NCBI GenBank assembly: GCA_937926555.1
Contig: CALAZX010000081.1
Span: forward strand, 1 to 25,700
DNA length: 25,700 nt
Direction: 5' to 3'
From: an uncultured Negativicutes bacterium
GTDB taxonomy: Bacteria > Bacillota > Negativicutes > Acidaminococcales > Acidaminococcaceae
Shown here: positions 6,088-14,981 of the stretch, piece after piece
How positions within the stretch are numbered: the first letter of the stretch is position 1
Layout: each line of letters begins with the position of its first letter
Notes under the pieces: generated by a model
What the model saw: the letters and a program-made list of their open reading frames with translations, nothing else
Databases searched by the model: none
Told to the model about the DNA's origin: nothing
Position numbers and translations under genes: made by a program

Positions 6088-8322
6088 ATGGCTGAAACAA
6101 AAAATGTCGATCCGTCCAAATCCAGGCCTATGACTGATAAGGAATTGGAGGAACTGCTGCGTAAGTCAGAGAAGAACGCTTCCTATCCCGAAGTGAAATT
6201 CGATGAATTCACGCCGCCAACCCCCGAAGAGTGGGTTGAAGCCTGTAACATCCTGCTGAAAGGCAAACCTTTCGACAAGATGATGTACACCAAGAACTAT
6301 GAGGGTATCACCTTCGACCCCATCTACACCCGCAGAAAGAGTGCGGACCTGCTTCCCAAGGACAACTATCCGGGTATGGGTGACTACCTGAGAGGCAGCA
6401 CGGTGAACGGGTATGTGAATCAGCCCTGGGGCATCGCGCAGGCTTGTGACCTGACGGATCCCGAAGAGAACAACAAGCTGATGAAACATGAGGTTGACAA
6501 AGGCAGCACGGTTTATCACGTACGGGTGGATAACGCCACACTGGACGGGATTGACGTGAAAAAAGCCGAGAACCCCGGTGAGGGCGGTGTCAGCCTGACC
6601 ACCACCGAAGATATGCATGTACTGCTGGAAGGTCTTGATTTCAAGAAATATCCTTTCATGCTCTATACCGGCGAGTCTTCCACCAGACTGCTGGCTATGA
6701 TTGTGGCTGCGATGAAAGCCGCAGGCACCAAAGGGGAGAATCTCCATGGCGTGGTTGGCGCTGACCCCCTGGGCGAGCTGATCAAAGACGGCAAGACCGC
6801 ACAGCCTCTGGAAGACCTCTACGACGAGATGGCTGCCAACATCCGCTGGGCAGAGAAGAACGCTCCGAAACTGCGCACCATCCTGGTTCGCAGCAACGTG
6901 TTCTCCCTGGGCGGCTGCGAAAGCGTGCAGGAGATCGCCTACACCTACGCGGTAGCTGTTGAATACGTACGCCAGATGCTGAAACGCGGCATCTCCCTGC
7001 ATGAGATCTGCGAGACCATGGAATTCGAGTTCAACCAGGGCGCGAACTTCTTCATGGAAATCTCCAAACTCCGTGCTGCACGCCGCATCTGGGCTAACAT
7101 CATGAAAGCCTTCGGCGCTGACGAAGATGACCGTGTGACCTACGTTCACGGCCGTCCGGCAACGTTCACCAAGACGGTTTACGACCCCTATGTGAACATG
7201 CTGCGTAACTGCACCCAGTCCTTCTCCTCTGTAGTTGGCGGTGTTGATACCTACGAGAACGAACCCTTTGATGAACTGATCCGCAAAGGCGACGAATTCT
7301 CCCGCCGTATCGCACGTAACGTACATATCATGCTGCAGGAAGAGTTCGGCATGCTGCGTCCTATCGACCCGGCCGGCGGCTCCTGGGCAGTTGAGACCCT
7401 GACCGAGCAGATCTCCGAGAAAATCTGGGCCGAGTTCCAGAAGATCGAAGAGATGGGCGGCATCATGAAAGCTCTGGAAACCGAATACATCCAGAAAGAG
7501 ATTGACGCTGTTCTGCAGAAACGTCTGAAAAACCTTGAGCTCCGCAAAGACCGCGCTGTCGGCGTGAACATGTATCCGAACATGACCGAGGAACCGCTGG
7601 ATCCGATGCCGGAAGATGTGGAAGCTATCAAGAAAGACCGGTTTGCCGCTGTGGACAAATACCTGGCCGATGTCGACAAGAAATTTGTCGAGACCAAGCT
7701 GGCCGCACTGAAAGCGGGCAAAGCCGAAGATATTGTGGAAAACGCCATCGCAGCGTTCGAAGCGGGCGCAACCCTGGGCGAAGTGGCAGAAGCATCCATC
7801 CGCAAAGCCGGCGATGTGACTGTGAAACCCATCGAAGCGCATCATTGGACCGAGAAATTCGAAGCTCTCCGCAGAGACACCGAGAACTTCAAAGAAAAGA
7901 CCGGCAAGAATGTCGAGGTATTCCTGGCCAACATGGGCCCGATTCCTCAGCACAAAGCCCGTGCCGACTTCTCCACCTCTTTCCTGCAGGTTGGCGAATT
8001 CAACGTTCATCTGAACGACGGTTTCCAGGATGACGAAAACGGTACCGCCATTGAGAAATGCGCGAAAGCGGCTGCAGCAGAGCATTACGACTGTGCTGTC
8101 ATCTGCTCCACCGATGCCACCTATCCGGATATCGTTCCCGCATTGGCTCCGGAATTGAAGAAAGCCCTGCCTGAAGGCGCAGTTCTGTTCCTGGCAGGCG
8201 CAGCACCGAAAGATCTGGAAGAAAAATACGTTGCCGCAGGCGTTGACGATTTCATCAGCGTGAAAGCTAACTGCTATGAGATCCTGCGCATGCTGCAGAA
8301 GAAGAAAGGGATGATTGAATAA
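6088..8322 (+). CDS. mutA: Methylmalonyl-CoA mutase, small (non-catalytic) subunit
   Basis: MutA pairs with MutB in the heterodimeric methylmalonyl-CoA mutase, which interconverts succinyl-CoA and (R)-methylmalonyl-CoA in the succinate-propionate pathway. The 744-aa product has the mutase TIM-barrel fold region (about 60-470, with GVVGADPLGEL and FMEISKLRAARRIWA) and a C-terminal cobalamin-domain-like region. In that region the cobalt-binding DxHxxG motif is absent; the equivalent stretch near 613-628 reads MGPIPQHKARAD, as expected for the small subunit. It is about 100 residues longer than the Propionibacterium small subunit, with a charged helical stretch around 470-560 accounting for part of this. 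GAGGAGGT 10 bases before the ATG is strong. The stop overlaps the mutB start by one base, so the two are translationally coupled. Confidence 0.93.
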   Translation: MAETKNVDPSKSRPMTDKELEELLRKSEKNASYPEVKFDEFTPPTPEEWVEACNILLKGKPFDKMMYTKNYEGITFDPIYTRRKSADLLPKDNYPGMGDYLRGSTVNGYVNQPWGIAQACDLTDPEENNKLMKHEVDKGSTVYHVRVDNATLDGIDVKKAENPGEGGVSLTTTEDMHVLLEGLDFKKYPFMLYTGESSTRLLAMIVAAMKAAGTKGENLHGVVGADPLGELIKDGKTAQPLEDLYDEMAANIRWAEKNAPKLRTILVRSNVFSLGGCESVQEIAYTYAVAVEYVRQMLKRGISLHEICETMEFEFNQGANFFMEISKLRAARRIWANIMKAFGADEDDRVTYVHGRPATFTKTVYDPYVNMLRNCTQSFSSVVGGVDTYENEPFDELIRKGDEFSRRIARNVHIMLQEEFGMLRPIDPAGGSWAVETLTEQISEKIWAEFQKIEEMGGIMKALETEYIQKEIDAVLQKRLKNLELRKDRAVGVNMYPNMTEEPLDPMPEDVEAIKKDRFAAVDKYLADVDKKFVETKLAALKAGKAEDIVENAIAAFEAGATLGEVAEASIRKAGDVTVKPIEAHHWTEKFEALRRDTENFKEKTGKNVEVFLANMGPIPQHKARADFSTSFLQVGEFNVHLNDGFQDDENGTAIEKCAKAAAAEHYDCAVICSTDATYPDIVPALAPELKKALPEGAVLFLAGAAPKDLEEKYVAAGVDDFISVKANCYEILRMLQKKKGMIE

Positions 8323-10517
8323 TGGCAATGAATCCGGATTTTACAAAGATCAGCCTCGAAGACCATCCCTCCTGTTCATATGAGGAATGGAAAAAGAAAC
8401 TGGAAGCTAAAACCGGTGAGAACTGGGACAACCTGAAAGGGACCACCCTGGAACGTATCCCTGTAGATCCGCTGTACACCGATGAAGTGTACAAATCCTG
8501 CAACCACCTGGAATTCATGAGCGGTATCCCTCCGTTCCTGCGCGGACCTTATTCCACCATGTATGTGTTCCGTCCCTGGACGGTACGTCAGTACGCCGGT
8601 TTCTCCACGGCAGAAGAATCCAACGCATTCTACCGCCGTAACCTGGCAGCAGGCCAGAAAGGTCTGTCCATCGCGTTTGACCTCCCGACTCACCGCGGCT
8701 ATGACGCCGATAACCCCCGTGTTGTAGGTGACGTTGGTAAAGCGGGCGTATCCGTATGCTCCATGCTGGACATGAACATCCTGTTCTCGGGTATCCCCCT
8801 GGACCAGATGTCCGTATCCATGACCATGAACGGCGCAGTTCTGCCTATCCTGGCATTCTTCATCGTATCCGGTGAGGAGCAGGGCGTAGACAAGAAGATC
8901 ATGGCCGGTACCATTCAGAACGATATTCTGAAAGAGTTCATGGTTCGTAACACTTACATCTATCCGCCTGATATGTCCATGCGTATCATCGGCGATATCT
9001 TCGAATACACCACCAAGTACATGCCAAAATTCAACAGTATCTCCATTTCCGGTTACCATATCCAGGAATGTGGCGCTACCTGTGACCTTGAATTAGGCTA
9101 TACGCTGGCTGACGGTATCGAGTATATCCGTACCGGTGAAGCCGCAGGCCTGCCCGTAGACGCATTCGCAAAACGTCTGTCCTTCTTCTGGGATATGGGC
9201 AAGAACTACTTCATGGAAGTTGCGAAGATGCGTGCCGCACGTGTCCTGTGGGCTAAGATTCTGAAGAGCTTCGGCGCTGAGAATCCGAAATCCATGGCAC
9301 TGCGTACCCATAGCCAGACTTCCGGCTGGTCTCTGACAGAGCAGGATCCGTTCAACAACATTTCCCGTACCTGTATGGAGGCTATGTCCGCAGCACTGGG
9401 CCATACCCAGTCCCTGCATACCAACGCGCTTGACGAGGCCATCGCACTGCCGACTGACTTCTCCGCACGTCTGGCACGTAACACCCAGCTGTACATCCAG
9501 GACGAGACCAAAGTCTGCAAGATCATCGATCCCTGGGGCGGTTCCTACTATCTGGAATACCTCACCAACGAGATCATCCGCAGAGCATGGGCTCATATCC
9601 AGGAAGTTGAATCCCTGGGCGGCATGGCGAAAGCTATCGCTACCGGCCTGCCCAAGATGCGTATCGAGGAATGTGCTGCCCGTCGTCAGGCAGACATTGA
9701 CAGCGGCAAGGAGACCATCGTAGGCCTGAACAAATACCGTCTGGCCAAGGAGGACCCCCTGAACGTACTGTCCATCGATAACACCGCTGTACGTAACGCT
9801 CAGATCAAACGTCTGGAAAAACTGAGAGCTGAACGTGACGAAGCCAAAGTACAGCGCGACCTGGAAGCTATCACGAAGGCAGCAGAGAGCCGCGACCACG
9901 GCAACCTGCTGGAGATGGCCGTACAGGCTGCACGCGACCGTGCATCCCTGGGCGAGATCTCCGACGCAGTCGAGAAAGTATCCGGCCGTTTCAACGCTGT
10001 CATCCACACCGTATCCGGTGTTTACTCCAGCGAATTCAGCGACAGAGAGCAGCTGGAAGAAGCCAACAAACTGGCTAAAGAATTTGAACAGATCGAAGGC
10101 CGCAGACCTCGTATCTTCCTGGCCAAGATGGGGCAGGACGGACACGACCGTGGCCAGAAAGTACTGGCAACTTCCTTCGCGGATATGGGCTGGGACGTCG
10201 ACGTAGGTCCTCTGTTCCAGACTCCGGAAGAAACTGCACAGGATGCTGTCGACAACGACGTTCACATGGTTGGTTTCTCCTCCCTGGCCGCAGGTCACAA
10301 AACCTTGCTGCCTGCACTGGTTGGCGAGCTGAAGAAACTGGGCCGTGAGGATATCCTCGTTACCATCGGCGGCGTAATCCCTGCTCAGGACTACGACTAT
10401 CTGTATGAACACGGCGCAGCCGCCATCTTCGGACCTGGTACCAACATTCCCCAGTGCTGTACCAAACTGCTGAAGATGCTGGTTGAGCGTGCAAAGGAGG
10501 AAGCTGCACAAGATTAA
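8322..10517 (+). CDS. mutB: Methylmalonyl-CoA mutase, large (catalytic, B12-binding) subunit
   Basis: MutB carries the active site and the adenosylcobalamin. The 731-aa length matches known large subunits. The N-terminal barrel contains FLRGPYSTMYVFRPWTVRQYAGF at about 70-90, which includes the conserved substrate-contact Tyr/Arg region, and FDLPTHRGYD. The C-terminal cobalamin domain has DGHDRG at 606-611 with H608 as the lower cobalt ligand, then GFSSLAAGH and GGVIP, as in the base-off/His-on fold. The start ATG at 8322 overlaps the mutA stop (TAATG). A second ATG two codons later (8328) is an alternative. meaB follows after 17 bases. Codon choice (CGT for Arg, AAA, GAA) differs from neighbouring genes and suggests high expression. 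Confidence 0.96.
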   Translation: MAMNPDFTKISLEDHPSCSYEEWKKKLEAKTGENWDNLKGTTLERIPVDPLYTDEVYKSCNHLEFMSGIPPFLRGPYSTMYVFRPWTVRQYAGFSTAEESNAFYRRNLAAGQKGLSIAFDLPTHRGYDADNPRVVGDVGKAGVSVCSMLDMNILFSGIPLDQMSVSMTMNGAVLPILAFFIVSGEEQGVDKKIMAGTIQNDILKEFMVRNTYIYPPDMSMRIIGDIFEYTTKYMPKFNSISISGYHIQECGATCDLELGYTLADGIEYIRTGEAAGLPVDAFAKRLSFFWDMGKNYFMEVAKMRAARVLWAKILKSFGAENPKSMALRTHSQTSGWSLTEQDPFNNISRTCMEAMSAALGHTQSLHTNALDEAIALPTDFSARLARNTQLYIQDETKVCKIIDPWGGSYYLEYLTNEIIRRAWAHIQEVESLGGMAKAIATGLPKMRIEECAARRQADIDSGKETIVGLNKYRLAKEDPLNVLSIDNTAVRNAQIKRLEKLRAERDEAKVQRDLEAITKAAESRDHGNLLEMAVQAARDRASLGEISDAVEKVSGRFNAVIHTVSGVYSSEFSDREQLEEANKLAKEFEQIEGRRPRIFLAKMGQDGHDRGQKVLATSFADMGWDVDVGPLFQTPEETAQDAVDNDVHMVGFSSLAAGHKTLLPALVGELKKLGREDILVTIGGVIPAQDYDYLYEHGAAAIFGPGTNIPQCCTKLLKMLVERAKEEAAQD

Positions 10518-10534
10518 GTGTCAAGAAAGTTGAG

Positions 10535-11722
10535 ATGATAAGCATGCCAGAAATACCAAAATCAGATCTGAAACCCTCCTGGGTTCCTCTGAAGAAAGAC
10601 CCCAATTTCGCCTGCTCAGTGATGCCGGGCATCGACACTGCAGTGAACAGTGTAACGGAAGAGAAGGTTTATCCGGAAGTGACCGCTTACAAGGCTCCGC
10701 TGCGCCGTAAACTGTCGGTGGAACAGCTGATCGAGGGTGTGGGCGCCGGGGACCGCATGATCTTGTCTAAAGCTATCACACTAATCGAGAGCAACGCTCC
10801 GAAAGATTTTGACAAAGCACAGAGAGTCCTTCAGGGACTGCTTCCCAAGATGGGCAACGCATTGCGCATCGGTATCACCGGTGTGCCCGGTGCAGGTAAG
10901 AGTACCTTCATCGAGGCGTTCGGTCAGCTGCTGTGTGACATGGGCTACAAAGTCGCCGTTCTGGCGGTAGACCCCACCAGCCCCCTGACCGGCGGCTCCA
11001 TCCTGGGCGATAAAACCCGTATGCAGATGCTGAGCCGTGAGCCCAACTGCTTCATCAGACCGACGCCTTCAGGCGGGACGCTTGGCGGTGTAGCCCGCAA
11101 AAGTCGTGAGACGATGATGCTCTGCGAGGCCGCAGGCTTCGATGTCATCCTGGTTGAGACCGTGGGTGTAGGCCAGTCCGAAACCACTGTCCGCGACATG
11201 GTCGACTTCTTCATGCTGGTCGTTCTGACCGGTGCGGGTGACGACCTCCAGGGTATCAAGAAAGGCATCATGGAGCTGGCTGACGCCATCGTGGTCAACA
11301 AAGCGGACGGCGACAACCTGCCGCGCGCCATTGTGACCCAGGGCGAATACGAGCGTATGGTCGAGTTCATCCGCCCCGCTACCGAGGGCTGGAAGACTCA
11401 CGCCTACAAGTGCTCCGCGCTGACTCATGACGGCCTGCCCGAACTGTGGGCTGTGATGCGGATGTTCGAGAAGACCACCAAGGAATCCGGAGTGTTCGAG
11501 AGACGCCGTAAGAAACAGGTTCTGTCCTGGGTCTACAGCATGATTGACGAGCATCTCCACAACCTGTTCTTCGAGGATCCCCTGATCAAGGGACGCATCC
11601 CGCTGGTAGAGCATTCCGTGCTGAACGGTCTGATCTCCCCCAGCCAGGCTGTGACCGAGCTGATCCGCGCCTTCGACGTGGACCATGCGGCCACCAAGCA
11701 TATGAAAGAAGAGGGAAAATAG
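10535..11722 (+). CDS. meaB: MeaB/ArgK-type G3E GTPase, mutase chaperone
   Basis: MeaB-type GTPases guard methylmalonyl-CoA mutase, gating cofactor loading and helping remove damaged cobalamin. The 395-aa product has Walker A GVPGAGKST at about 116-124, AVDPTSP with GGSILGDKTRM, the base-recognition motif NKAD near 250, and ETVGVGQSE, all typical of the family. The roughly 60-residue N-terminal region before the core is longer than in many MeaB proteins (about 310-350 aa overall). Two close starts exist, 10535 and 10544; both have weak ribosome sites, and the upstream one is kept. It is the last gene of the mutase operon, ending about 95 bases before a terminator. No methylmalonyl-CoA epimerase or decarboxylase gene is adjacent. 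Confidence 0.93.
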   Translation: MISMPEIPKSDLKPSWVPLKKDPNFACSVMPGIDTAVNSVTEEKVYPEVTAYKAPLRRKLSVEQLIEGVGAGDRMILSKAITLIESNAPKDFDKAQRVLQGLLPKMGNALRIGITGVPGAGKSTFIEAFGQLLCDMGYKVAVLAVDPTSPLTGGSILGDKTRMQMLSREPNCFIRPTPSGGTLGGVARKSRETMMLCEAAGFDVILVETVGVGQSETTVRDMVDFFMLVVLTGAGDDLQGIKKGIMELADAIVVNKADGDNLPRAIVTQGEYERMVEFIRPATEGWKTHAYKCSALTHDGLPELWAVMRMFEKTTKESGVFERRRKKQVLSWVYSMIDEHLHNLFFEDPLIKGRIPLVEHSVLNGLISPSQAVTELIRAFDVDHAATKHMKEEGK

Positions 11723-11814
11723 TTTCCTGAAGCTGCTATGTAAAATCATTTTCCGAAGCTGTCCGGACCCTTTTAGCGGGTTATCCGCTCCAGGGACGGA
11801 AGTGACAGGATTAT

Positions 11815-11850
11815 CAACCTCTCTGCCCGGAAGGGCAGGGAGGTTTTTTT
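11815..11850 (+). terminator. Intrinsic terminator of the mutase operon
   Basis: CCTCTCTGCCC pairs with GGGCAGGGAGG (one G-U) around a GGAA loop, followed by seven Ts. It lies about 95 bases after the meaB stop. Confidence 0.88.
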
Positions 11851-12053
11851 ATGCGTGGGTAGGGGCCATCTGCGGCAGCAGCAGGGTGGATCTGGAAGGG
11901 GCAGGGACGGCTCCGGAAGTTTTTAGGACAGGCTCCGTGGTCCGGCATCATGCATCCGGCATACGCAAGTGCAGGATGGAGGGGGAAGACCCGCAGGAGG
12001 AGCTTTAAACCGCCGTATGGCTGCGATAAGGGGAGAAGGGTATATTGCCCCGC
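11851..12053 (+). other. Intergenic stretch without recognisable gene
   Basis: Short ORFs on both strands here read through the flanking terminator hairpins and have no clear ribosome sites, so I call none. No promoter or repeat stands out. Confidence 0.5.
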
Positions 12054-12105
12054 AAAACAGAAAGAAACCGCACAGTGCGCATACTGTGCGGTTTCTTTCT
12101 GTTTC
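12054..12105. terminator. Long bidirectional terminator hairpin
   Basis: A perfect 22-bp stem spans 12055-12104 with loop GCGCAT. The flanking A and T runs are part of the stem. It separates the mutase operon from the convergent 132-aa gene and can serve both strands. Confidence 0.8.
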
Positions 12106-12156
12106 ATTTAAAGCTGTTCTGTCCGGTTCAGGTCGCGGGCCCGGACGGGCGCCGTG

Positions 12157-12555
12157 TCAGTCCATGGGATAATCGGTGAGAGGATCCTCCCGGCCTACCA
12201 GGGTGAACATATCGGTGGTTTCCCGGTTGGGAGGGAGTTTCGATTTAGCCTTCTGGTTTTCCTGCAGCAGTTTCTCCGCTACCAGGGGCATGCTTTCCGT
12301 CCGTTTCAGTTTCTTGTAGATGGAAGGCCTGCAGGCACGCCATACTTCCATGATGTTGTGGAGAATCTGGGCGGAGGGGATCTCGTAGGTCTCGCGGCCT
12401 TTGAGGACGGCTTTCACATTCTCGATGCGTTCAGCCTGCTCTTCTTCCGTGATACCGGGAATCTTCCGTTCCAGCTCAGCTTCCAGCGGGTTGGTGAGGT
12501 AGTCCTCGATCATGATATGAAGTTCATTCTGGTAGTTGATTTTACGTTCTTTCAT
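12157..12555 (-). CDS. Hypothetical protein, 132 aa, mostly helical and charged
   Basis: I do not recognise a family. The product is hydrophilic, with no signal peptide or membrane segment. It is rich in Glu and Lys, looks alpha-helical for residues 1-110, and ends in a Pro- and Asp-rich tail. There is one cysteine (in the WRACRPS stretch near 90) and no obvious catalytic or metal motif. The ATG at 12555 has AGGAGG about 7 bases upstream, which strongly supports translation. The gene is convergent with the mutase operon, sharing the 12054-12105 hairpin. It is separated from the DASS gene upstream by two hairpins, so it probably has its own promoter in the A+T-rich stretch at 12570-12605. Confidence 0.7.
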   Translation of the reverse strand: MKERKINYQNELHIMIEDYLTNPLEAELERKIPGITEEEQAERIENVKAVLKGRETYEIPSAQILHNIMEVWRACRPSIYKKLKRTESMPLVAEKLLQENQKAKSKLPPNRETTDMFTLVGREDPLTDYPMD

Positions 12556-12633
12556 AAGGCATTCCTCCTTACACTTATATTAACATATATATCTAATGAA
12601 ATAAAGTCCGAATAAGGCGGAGGGAAGGAAAAT

Positions 12634-12663
12634 AAAAAAGAGCTGCCGGGGTATCGGCAGCTT
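12634..12663 (-). terminator. Intrinsic terminator of the DASS operon
   Basis: On the minus strand, AGCTGCCG pairs with CGGCAGCT around a short loop, then TTTTTTATTTT. It lies about 205 bases after the DASS stop. Confidence 0.75.
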
Positions 12664-12696
12664 GAAAAAAGATTTGCAACAGATCTGCAAAAAGGG

Positions 12697-12727
12697 GGAG
12701 GAACCGGCTGTCTCGGACCGGTTCCTC
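12697..12727 (-). terminator. Second hairpin after the DASS gene
   Basis: GGAGGAACCGG pairs perfectly with CCGGTTCCTCC around a 9-base loop. On the minus strand it is followed by CCCTTTTTGC, so it may act as a first, weaker terminator. The rest of 12728-12867 shows nothing further that I can call. Confidence 0.5.
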
Positions 12728-12867
12728 CGGAAGGTGATAGATGACGTGAGCCGGAATGCTCAATCCGTATCCCCGTCATTTTAAAGAGGAGAGGTGTCTG
12801 ACCACTCGACACAGTCAGACGGTGTGCTTTCTATAGAATCCCTGGCCGAAGCCGCTACACTTTCAGA

Positions 12868-14175
12868 TCAGGGGAAGAAAGGCCATACGATAGGAATCAC
12901 GATGATGGAAACCACCAGGCAGACAATTACCAGACCGCCGCCGGCTTTCACATAGTCCATGAATTTGTATTTACCGGGTCCAAGCACCAGGGTGTTGGGC
13001 GGGGTGCCTACGGGAGAAGCGAATGCGCAGGAAGATGCGATCAGGATTGCCATCAGTACGGCTCTGGGAGATGCGCCCAGCTGAGTAGCCAGTGCGATAC
13101 CTACCGGGCAGAGCAGTGCTTTGGACGCGGTGTTGGACATGAACTGGGTCAGCACAACAGCCAGTACGAACAGAACAGCGGTAACCGTGTAAGGGGAGGG
13201 ATTGCCGCCCAGCATAGCTACGGTCTTCTCGGCAATCAGTTTGCCGGCGCCGGAAGTGTTCATTGCGTGTGCCACAGGGATCATGCCTGCGAACAGGAAG
13301 ATGGTGATCCAGTCGATGGAGTCATAAGCCTGTTTCTCAGTCAGGCAGCCGGTCAGGACTGCCAGCAGCGCGCCGATGACAGCGCTGATTTCCAGGGGGA
13401 TGATATTGGTGGCCATGGAGACGATGACGCCTACAAGAATCAGGCCACAGATGATCTGTTTGCTGGTTTTGGTGATCATCACCTCAACCATCTCACCGGT
13501 GCTGGCGGTCTCGTTGCCAACATCCTCCAGCCCTTCGGACTCAGCCTCGTCAAAGGATTTGTCGTTGGGGAGCAGGTATTTGCCCAGGAACATCATGTAG
13601 ATGATGCCGGCCACGGTGATAGGAATGCCGATGTAGGCATATTCGAAGAAGCCGAACCGCAATTCGGGCATTCCGGCAGCCTCCAGAGCCACGTTAGCCA
13701 GCATGTTGGGCGGTGTACCGATTAAGGTGATAGTACCGCCCAAGCCGGCTGCAAAAGCTAGAGGCATCAGTTGGCGGGAAGGGGAGAGGTTCGCGCTGGC
13801 GCAGATACTCAGAACGACAGGAATCAGACAGGCGGTGGTGCCGGTGTTGGACAGGAATGCGGACATGATTGCCGCAACTGCCATCAGACCGAACATCAGG
13901 CTGTTCTCGCCCTTGCCGCAGAGACCGACGATTTTGGAGCCGATCTTCTGAGCCACGCCGGTGTGGAACATCGAAGCCCCCACCACAAACATGCCGGCGA
14001 ATAAAACAACCGTCGAGTCCGCCAGGCCCAGGAACACCTGTTTGACAGGTACCAGGCCCAGCAGCCAGCAGGCGATTGCGGCGGCCATTGAGGTGACCGC
14101 CAGGGGAATGATTTCAGTGATAAACAGAATGGCTACAATCAGTAGCAGGATCAGACATTTAGATGCGGGTGTCAT
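12868..14175 (-). CDS. DASS/SLC13-family sodium-coupled anion (dicarboxylate) symporter
   Basis: This 435-aa inner-membrane protein belongs to the divalent anion:Na+ symporter family. It has about 11-12 hydrophobic segments and two inverted structural repeats, each carrying the substrate/sodium signature: SNTGTT at 109-114 with GTPPN at 153-157, and SNTASK at 347-352 with GTPPN at 390-394. In characterised family members these SNT motifs bind the carboxylates. A hydrophilic acidic loop lies around 203-235. Likely substrates are C4-dicarboxylates such as succinate, but sulfate or other anions cannot be excluded by sequence. GGAGG 10 bases before the ATG supports the start. Two small genes precede it on the same strand, and a LysR regulator is divergent from that group. 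Confidence 0.9.
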   Translation of the reverse strand: MTPASKCLILLLIVAILFITEIIPLAVTSMAAAIACWLLGLVPVKQVFLGLADSTVVLFAGMFVVGASMFHTGVAQKIGSKIVGLCGKGENSLMFGLMAVAAIMSAFLSNTGTTACLIPVVLSICASANLSPSRQLMPLAFAAGLGGTITLIGTPPNMLANVALEAAGMPELRFGFFEYAYIGIPITVAGIIYMMFLGKYLLPNDKSFDEAESEGLEDVGNETASTGEMVEVMITKTSKQIICGLILVGVIVSMATNIIPLEISAVIGALLAVLTGCLTEKQAYDSIDWITIFLFAGMIPVAHAMNTSGAGKLIAEKTVAMLGGNPSPYTVTAVLFVLAVVLTQFMSNTASKALLCPVGIALATQLGASPRAVLMAILIASSCAFASPVGTPPNTLVLGPGKYKFMDYVKAGGGLVIVCLVVSIIVIPIVWPFFP

Positions 14176-14202
14176 TAGAATTTTGCCTCCAACTTTTCAA
14201 TA

Positions 14203-14451
14203 TTATTTTTCCGGGCGTGAGCTTTTGCTGAGCTCCCGGATCCGTTTGGAGATGATCCGCAGTGAACTCACCGTTCTCCGGTCCCTGGTGAGAGGGGTGT
14301 CCGGGGGACCATCCACAAAATGGTGATAACGATGTTGATCCACTTGCTTGAAAAAATTGATCAGTTGCGATATTTCTTTGTTATTTGCCCCCTCACCCAG
14401 GATTGCCGCCCCTGGCAATATCGGGGTGATCGGGGTTCCTTTGGTAAGCAT
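14203..14451 (-). CDS. Hypothetical small protein, 82 aa
   Basis: Family not recognised. An ATG at 14451 with AGGAGG 6 bases upstream is preferred over the longer in-frame start at 14490, which has no such site. Residues 1-25 (Pro-, Gly- and Ile-rich, TPITPILPGAAILG) are followed by a helical stretch with KEISQLINFFKQ and a basic C-terminal half. There is no clear transmembrane segment. It lies 27 bases before the DASS gene, probably in the same operon, and may be an accessory or regulatory factor of the transporter; that is inference. Confidence 0.65.
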   Translation of the reverse strand: MLTKGTPITPILPGAAILGEGANNKEISQLINFFKQVDQHRYHHFVDGPPDTPLTRDRRTVSSLRIISKRIRELSKSSRPEK

Positions 14452-14497
14452 CGTTATCCTCCTTGGTTTCAGTTTGCTTTTGCTTTGCATAATACTG

Positions 14498-14576
14498 CCG
14501 GCGCCTAGGCGCCGGGTTGATGAAGCTTTTTTGTCTTTCCGTAGAACCGTGTCTCCGGCGGGAGACGGCTCCCGCC
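14498..14576. repeat. Two strong palindromic hairpins between the small ORFs
   Basis: An 18-bp perfect palindrome, CCGGCGCCTAGGCGCCGG, is at 14498-14515. A stem GGCGGGAG/CTCCCGCC with an ACGG loop is at 14557-14576. Neither is followed by a U-tract on the minus strand, so they may be RNA stabilisers or partial attenuators within the operon. Confidence 0.6.
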
Positions 14577-14592
14577 TCCGCCAGCCGGCGGA

Positions 14593-14790
14593 TTACTTTC
14601 TCAGAACGGCTTTCTCATAGTCGGTGAGTTTCACGCCCTGGAAACGTTTCAGCGGAGCGAAATCGGATTTCAGCATCTGGGTGTACAACCCGTTGTGGCT
14701 CATCCGTCTTTTCAGCAGCGTGTTGAAAACCGGTACATCGTCATAGGCTTTCTTGAATGCATCCACGTTTACATAATACTTCTTTTCCAT
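14593..14790 (-). CDS. Hypothetical small protein, 65 aa
   Basis: Family not recognised. The ATG at 14790 follows AGGAGG by 9 bases; the longer frame to 14829 has no comparable site. The product is small, basic, aromatic-rich and soluble, starting MEKKYYVNVDAFKK and containing a repeated Tyr/Phe-Lys pattern. It is first in a minus-strand group with the 82-aa gene and the DASS symporter. About 140 bases with two hairpins separate it from the next gene. The long palindrome-rich region upstream is shared with the divergent LysR gene. Confidence 0.65.
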   Translation of the reverse strand: MEKKYYVNVDAFKKAYDDVPVFNTLLKRRMSHNGLYTQMLKSDFAPLKRFQGVKLTDYEKAVLRK

Positions 14791-14865
14791 AATAACAAAC
14801 CTCCTTGCACTTACTTGTAAATCAACCATGCAACAACCTTAATCATTGGGGACGTCCTTTGATTA

Positions 14866-14887
14866 CCCATAGTATACGTTGTATGGG
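14866..14887. promoter_or_regulatory. Candidate operator in the DASS-LysR intergenic region
   Basis: CCCATA and TATGGG form a 6-bp inverted repeat with a 10-base spacer. On the minus strand the repeat overlaps TATACT, a possible -10 of the small-ORF/DASS transcript. A further repeat, TCTCA-ATAG-TGAGA, is at 14952-14965. Either could be a LysR-type binding site. Confidence 0.35.
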
Positions 14888-14981
14888 AAAAGAATAAAAA
14901 TACCCTTTAAGCATGAAAGATATAACAAAAGAGAATATTAACAGAAACGGTTCTCAATAGTGAGATTGTCTAATCTATGTA

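Noticed and set aside
6166..8328. 720-codon open frame antisense to mutA
   Set aside because: It lies entirely opposite a secure gene whose codon bias removes stops on the other strand; the product has no family features and no ribosome site.
11802..12008. 68-codon ORF after meaB
   Set aside because: It begins before the operon terminator and reads through the hairpin, with no plausible ribosome-binding site.
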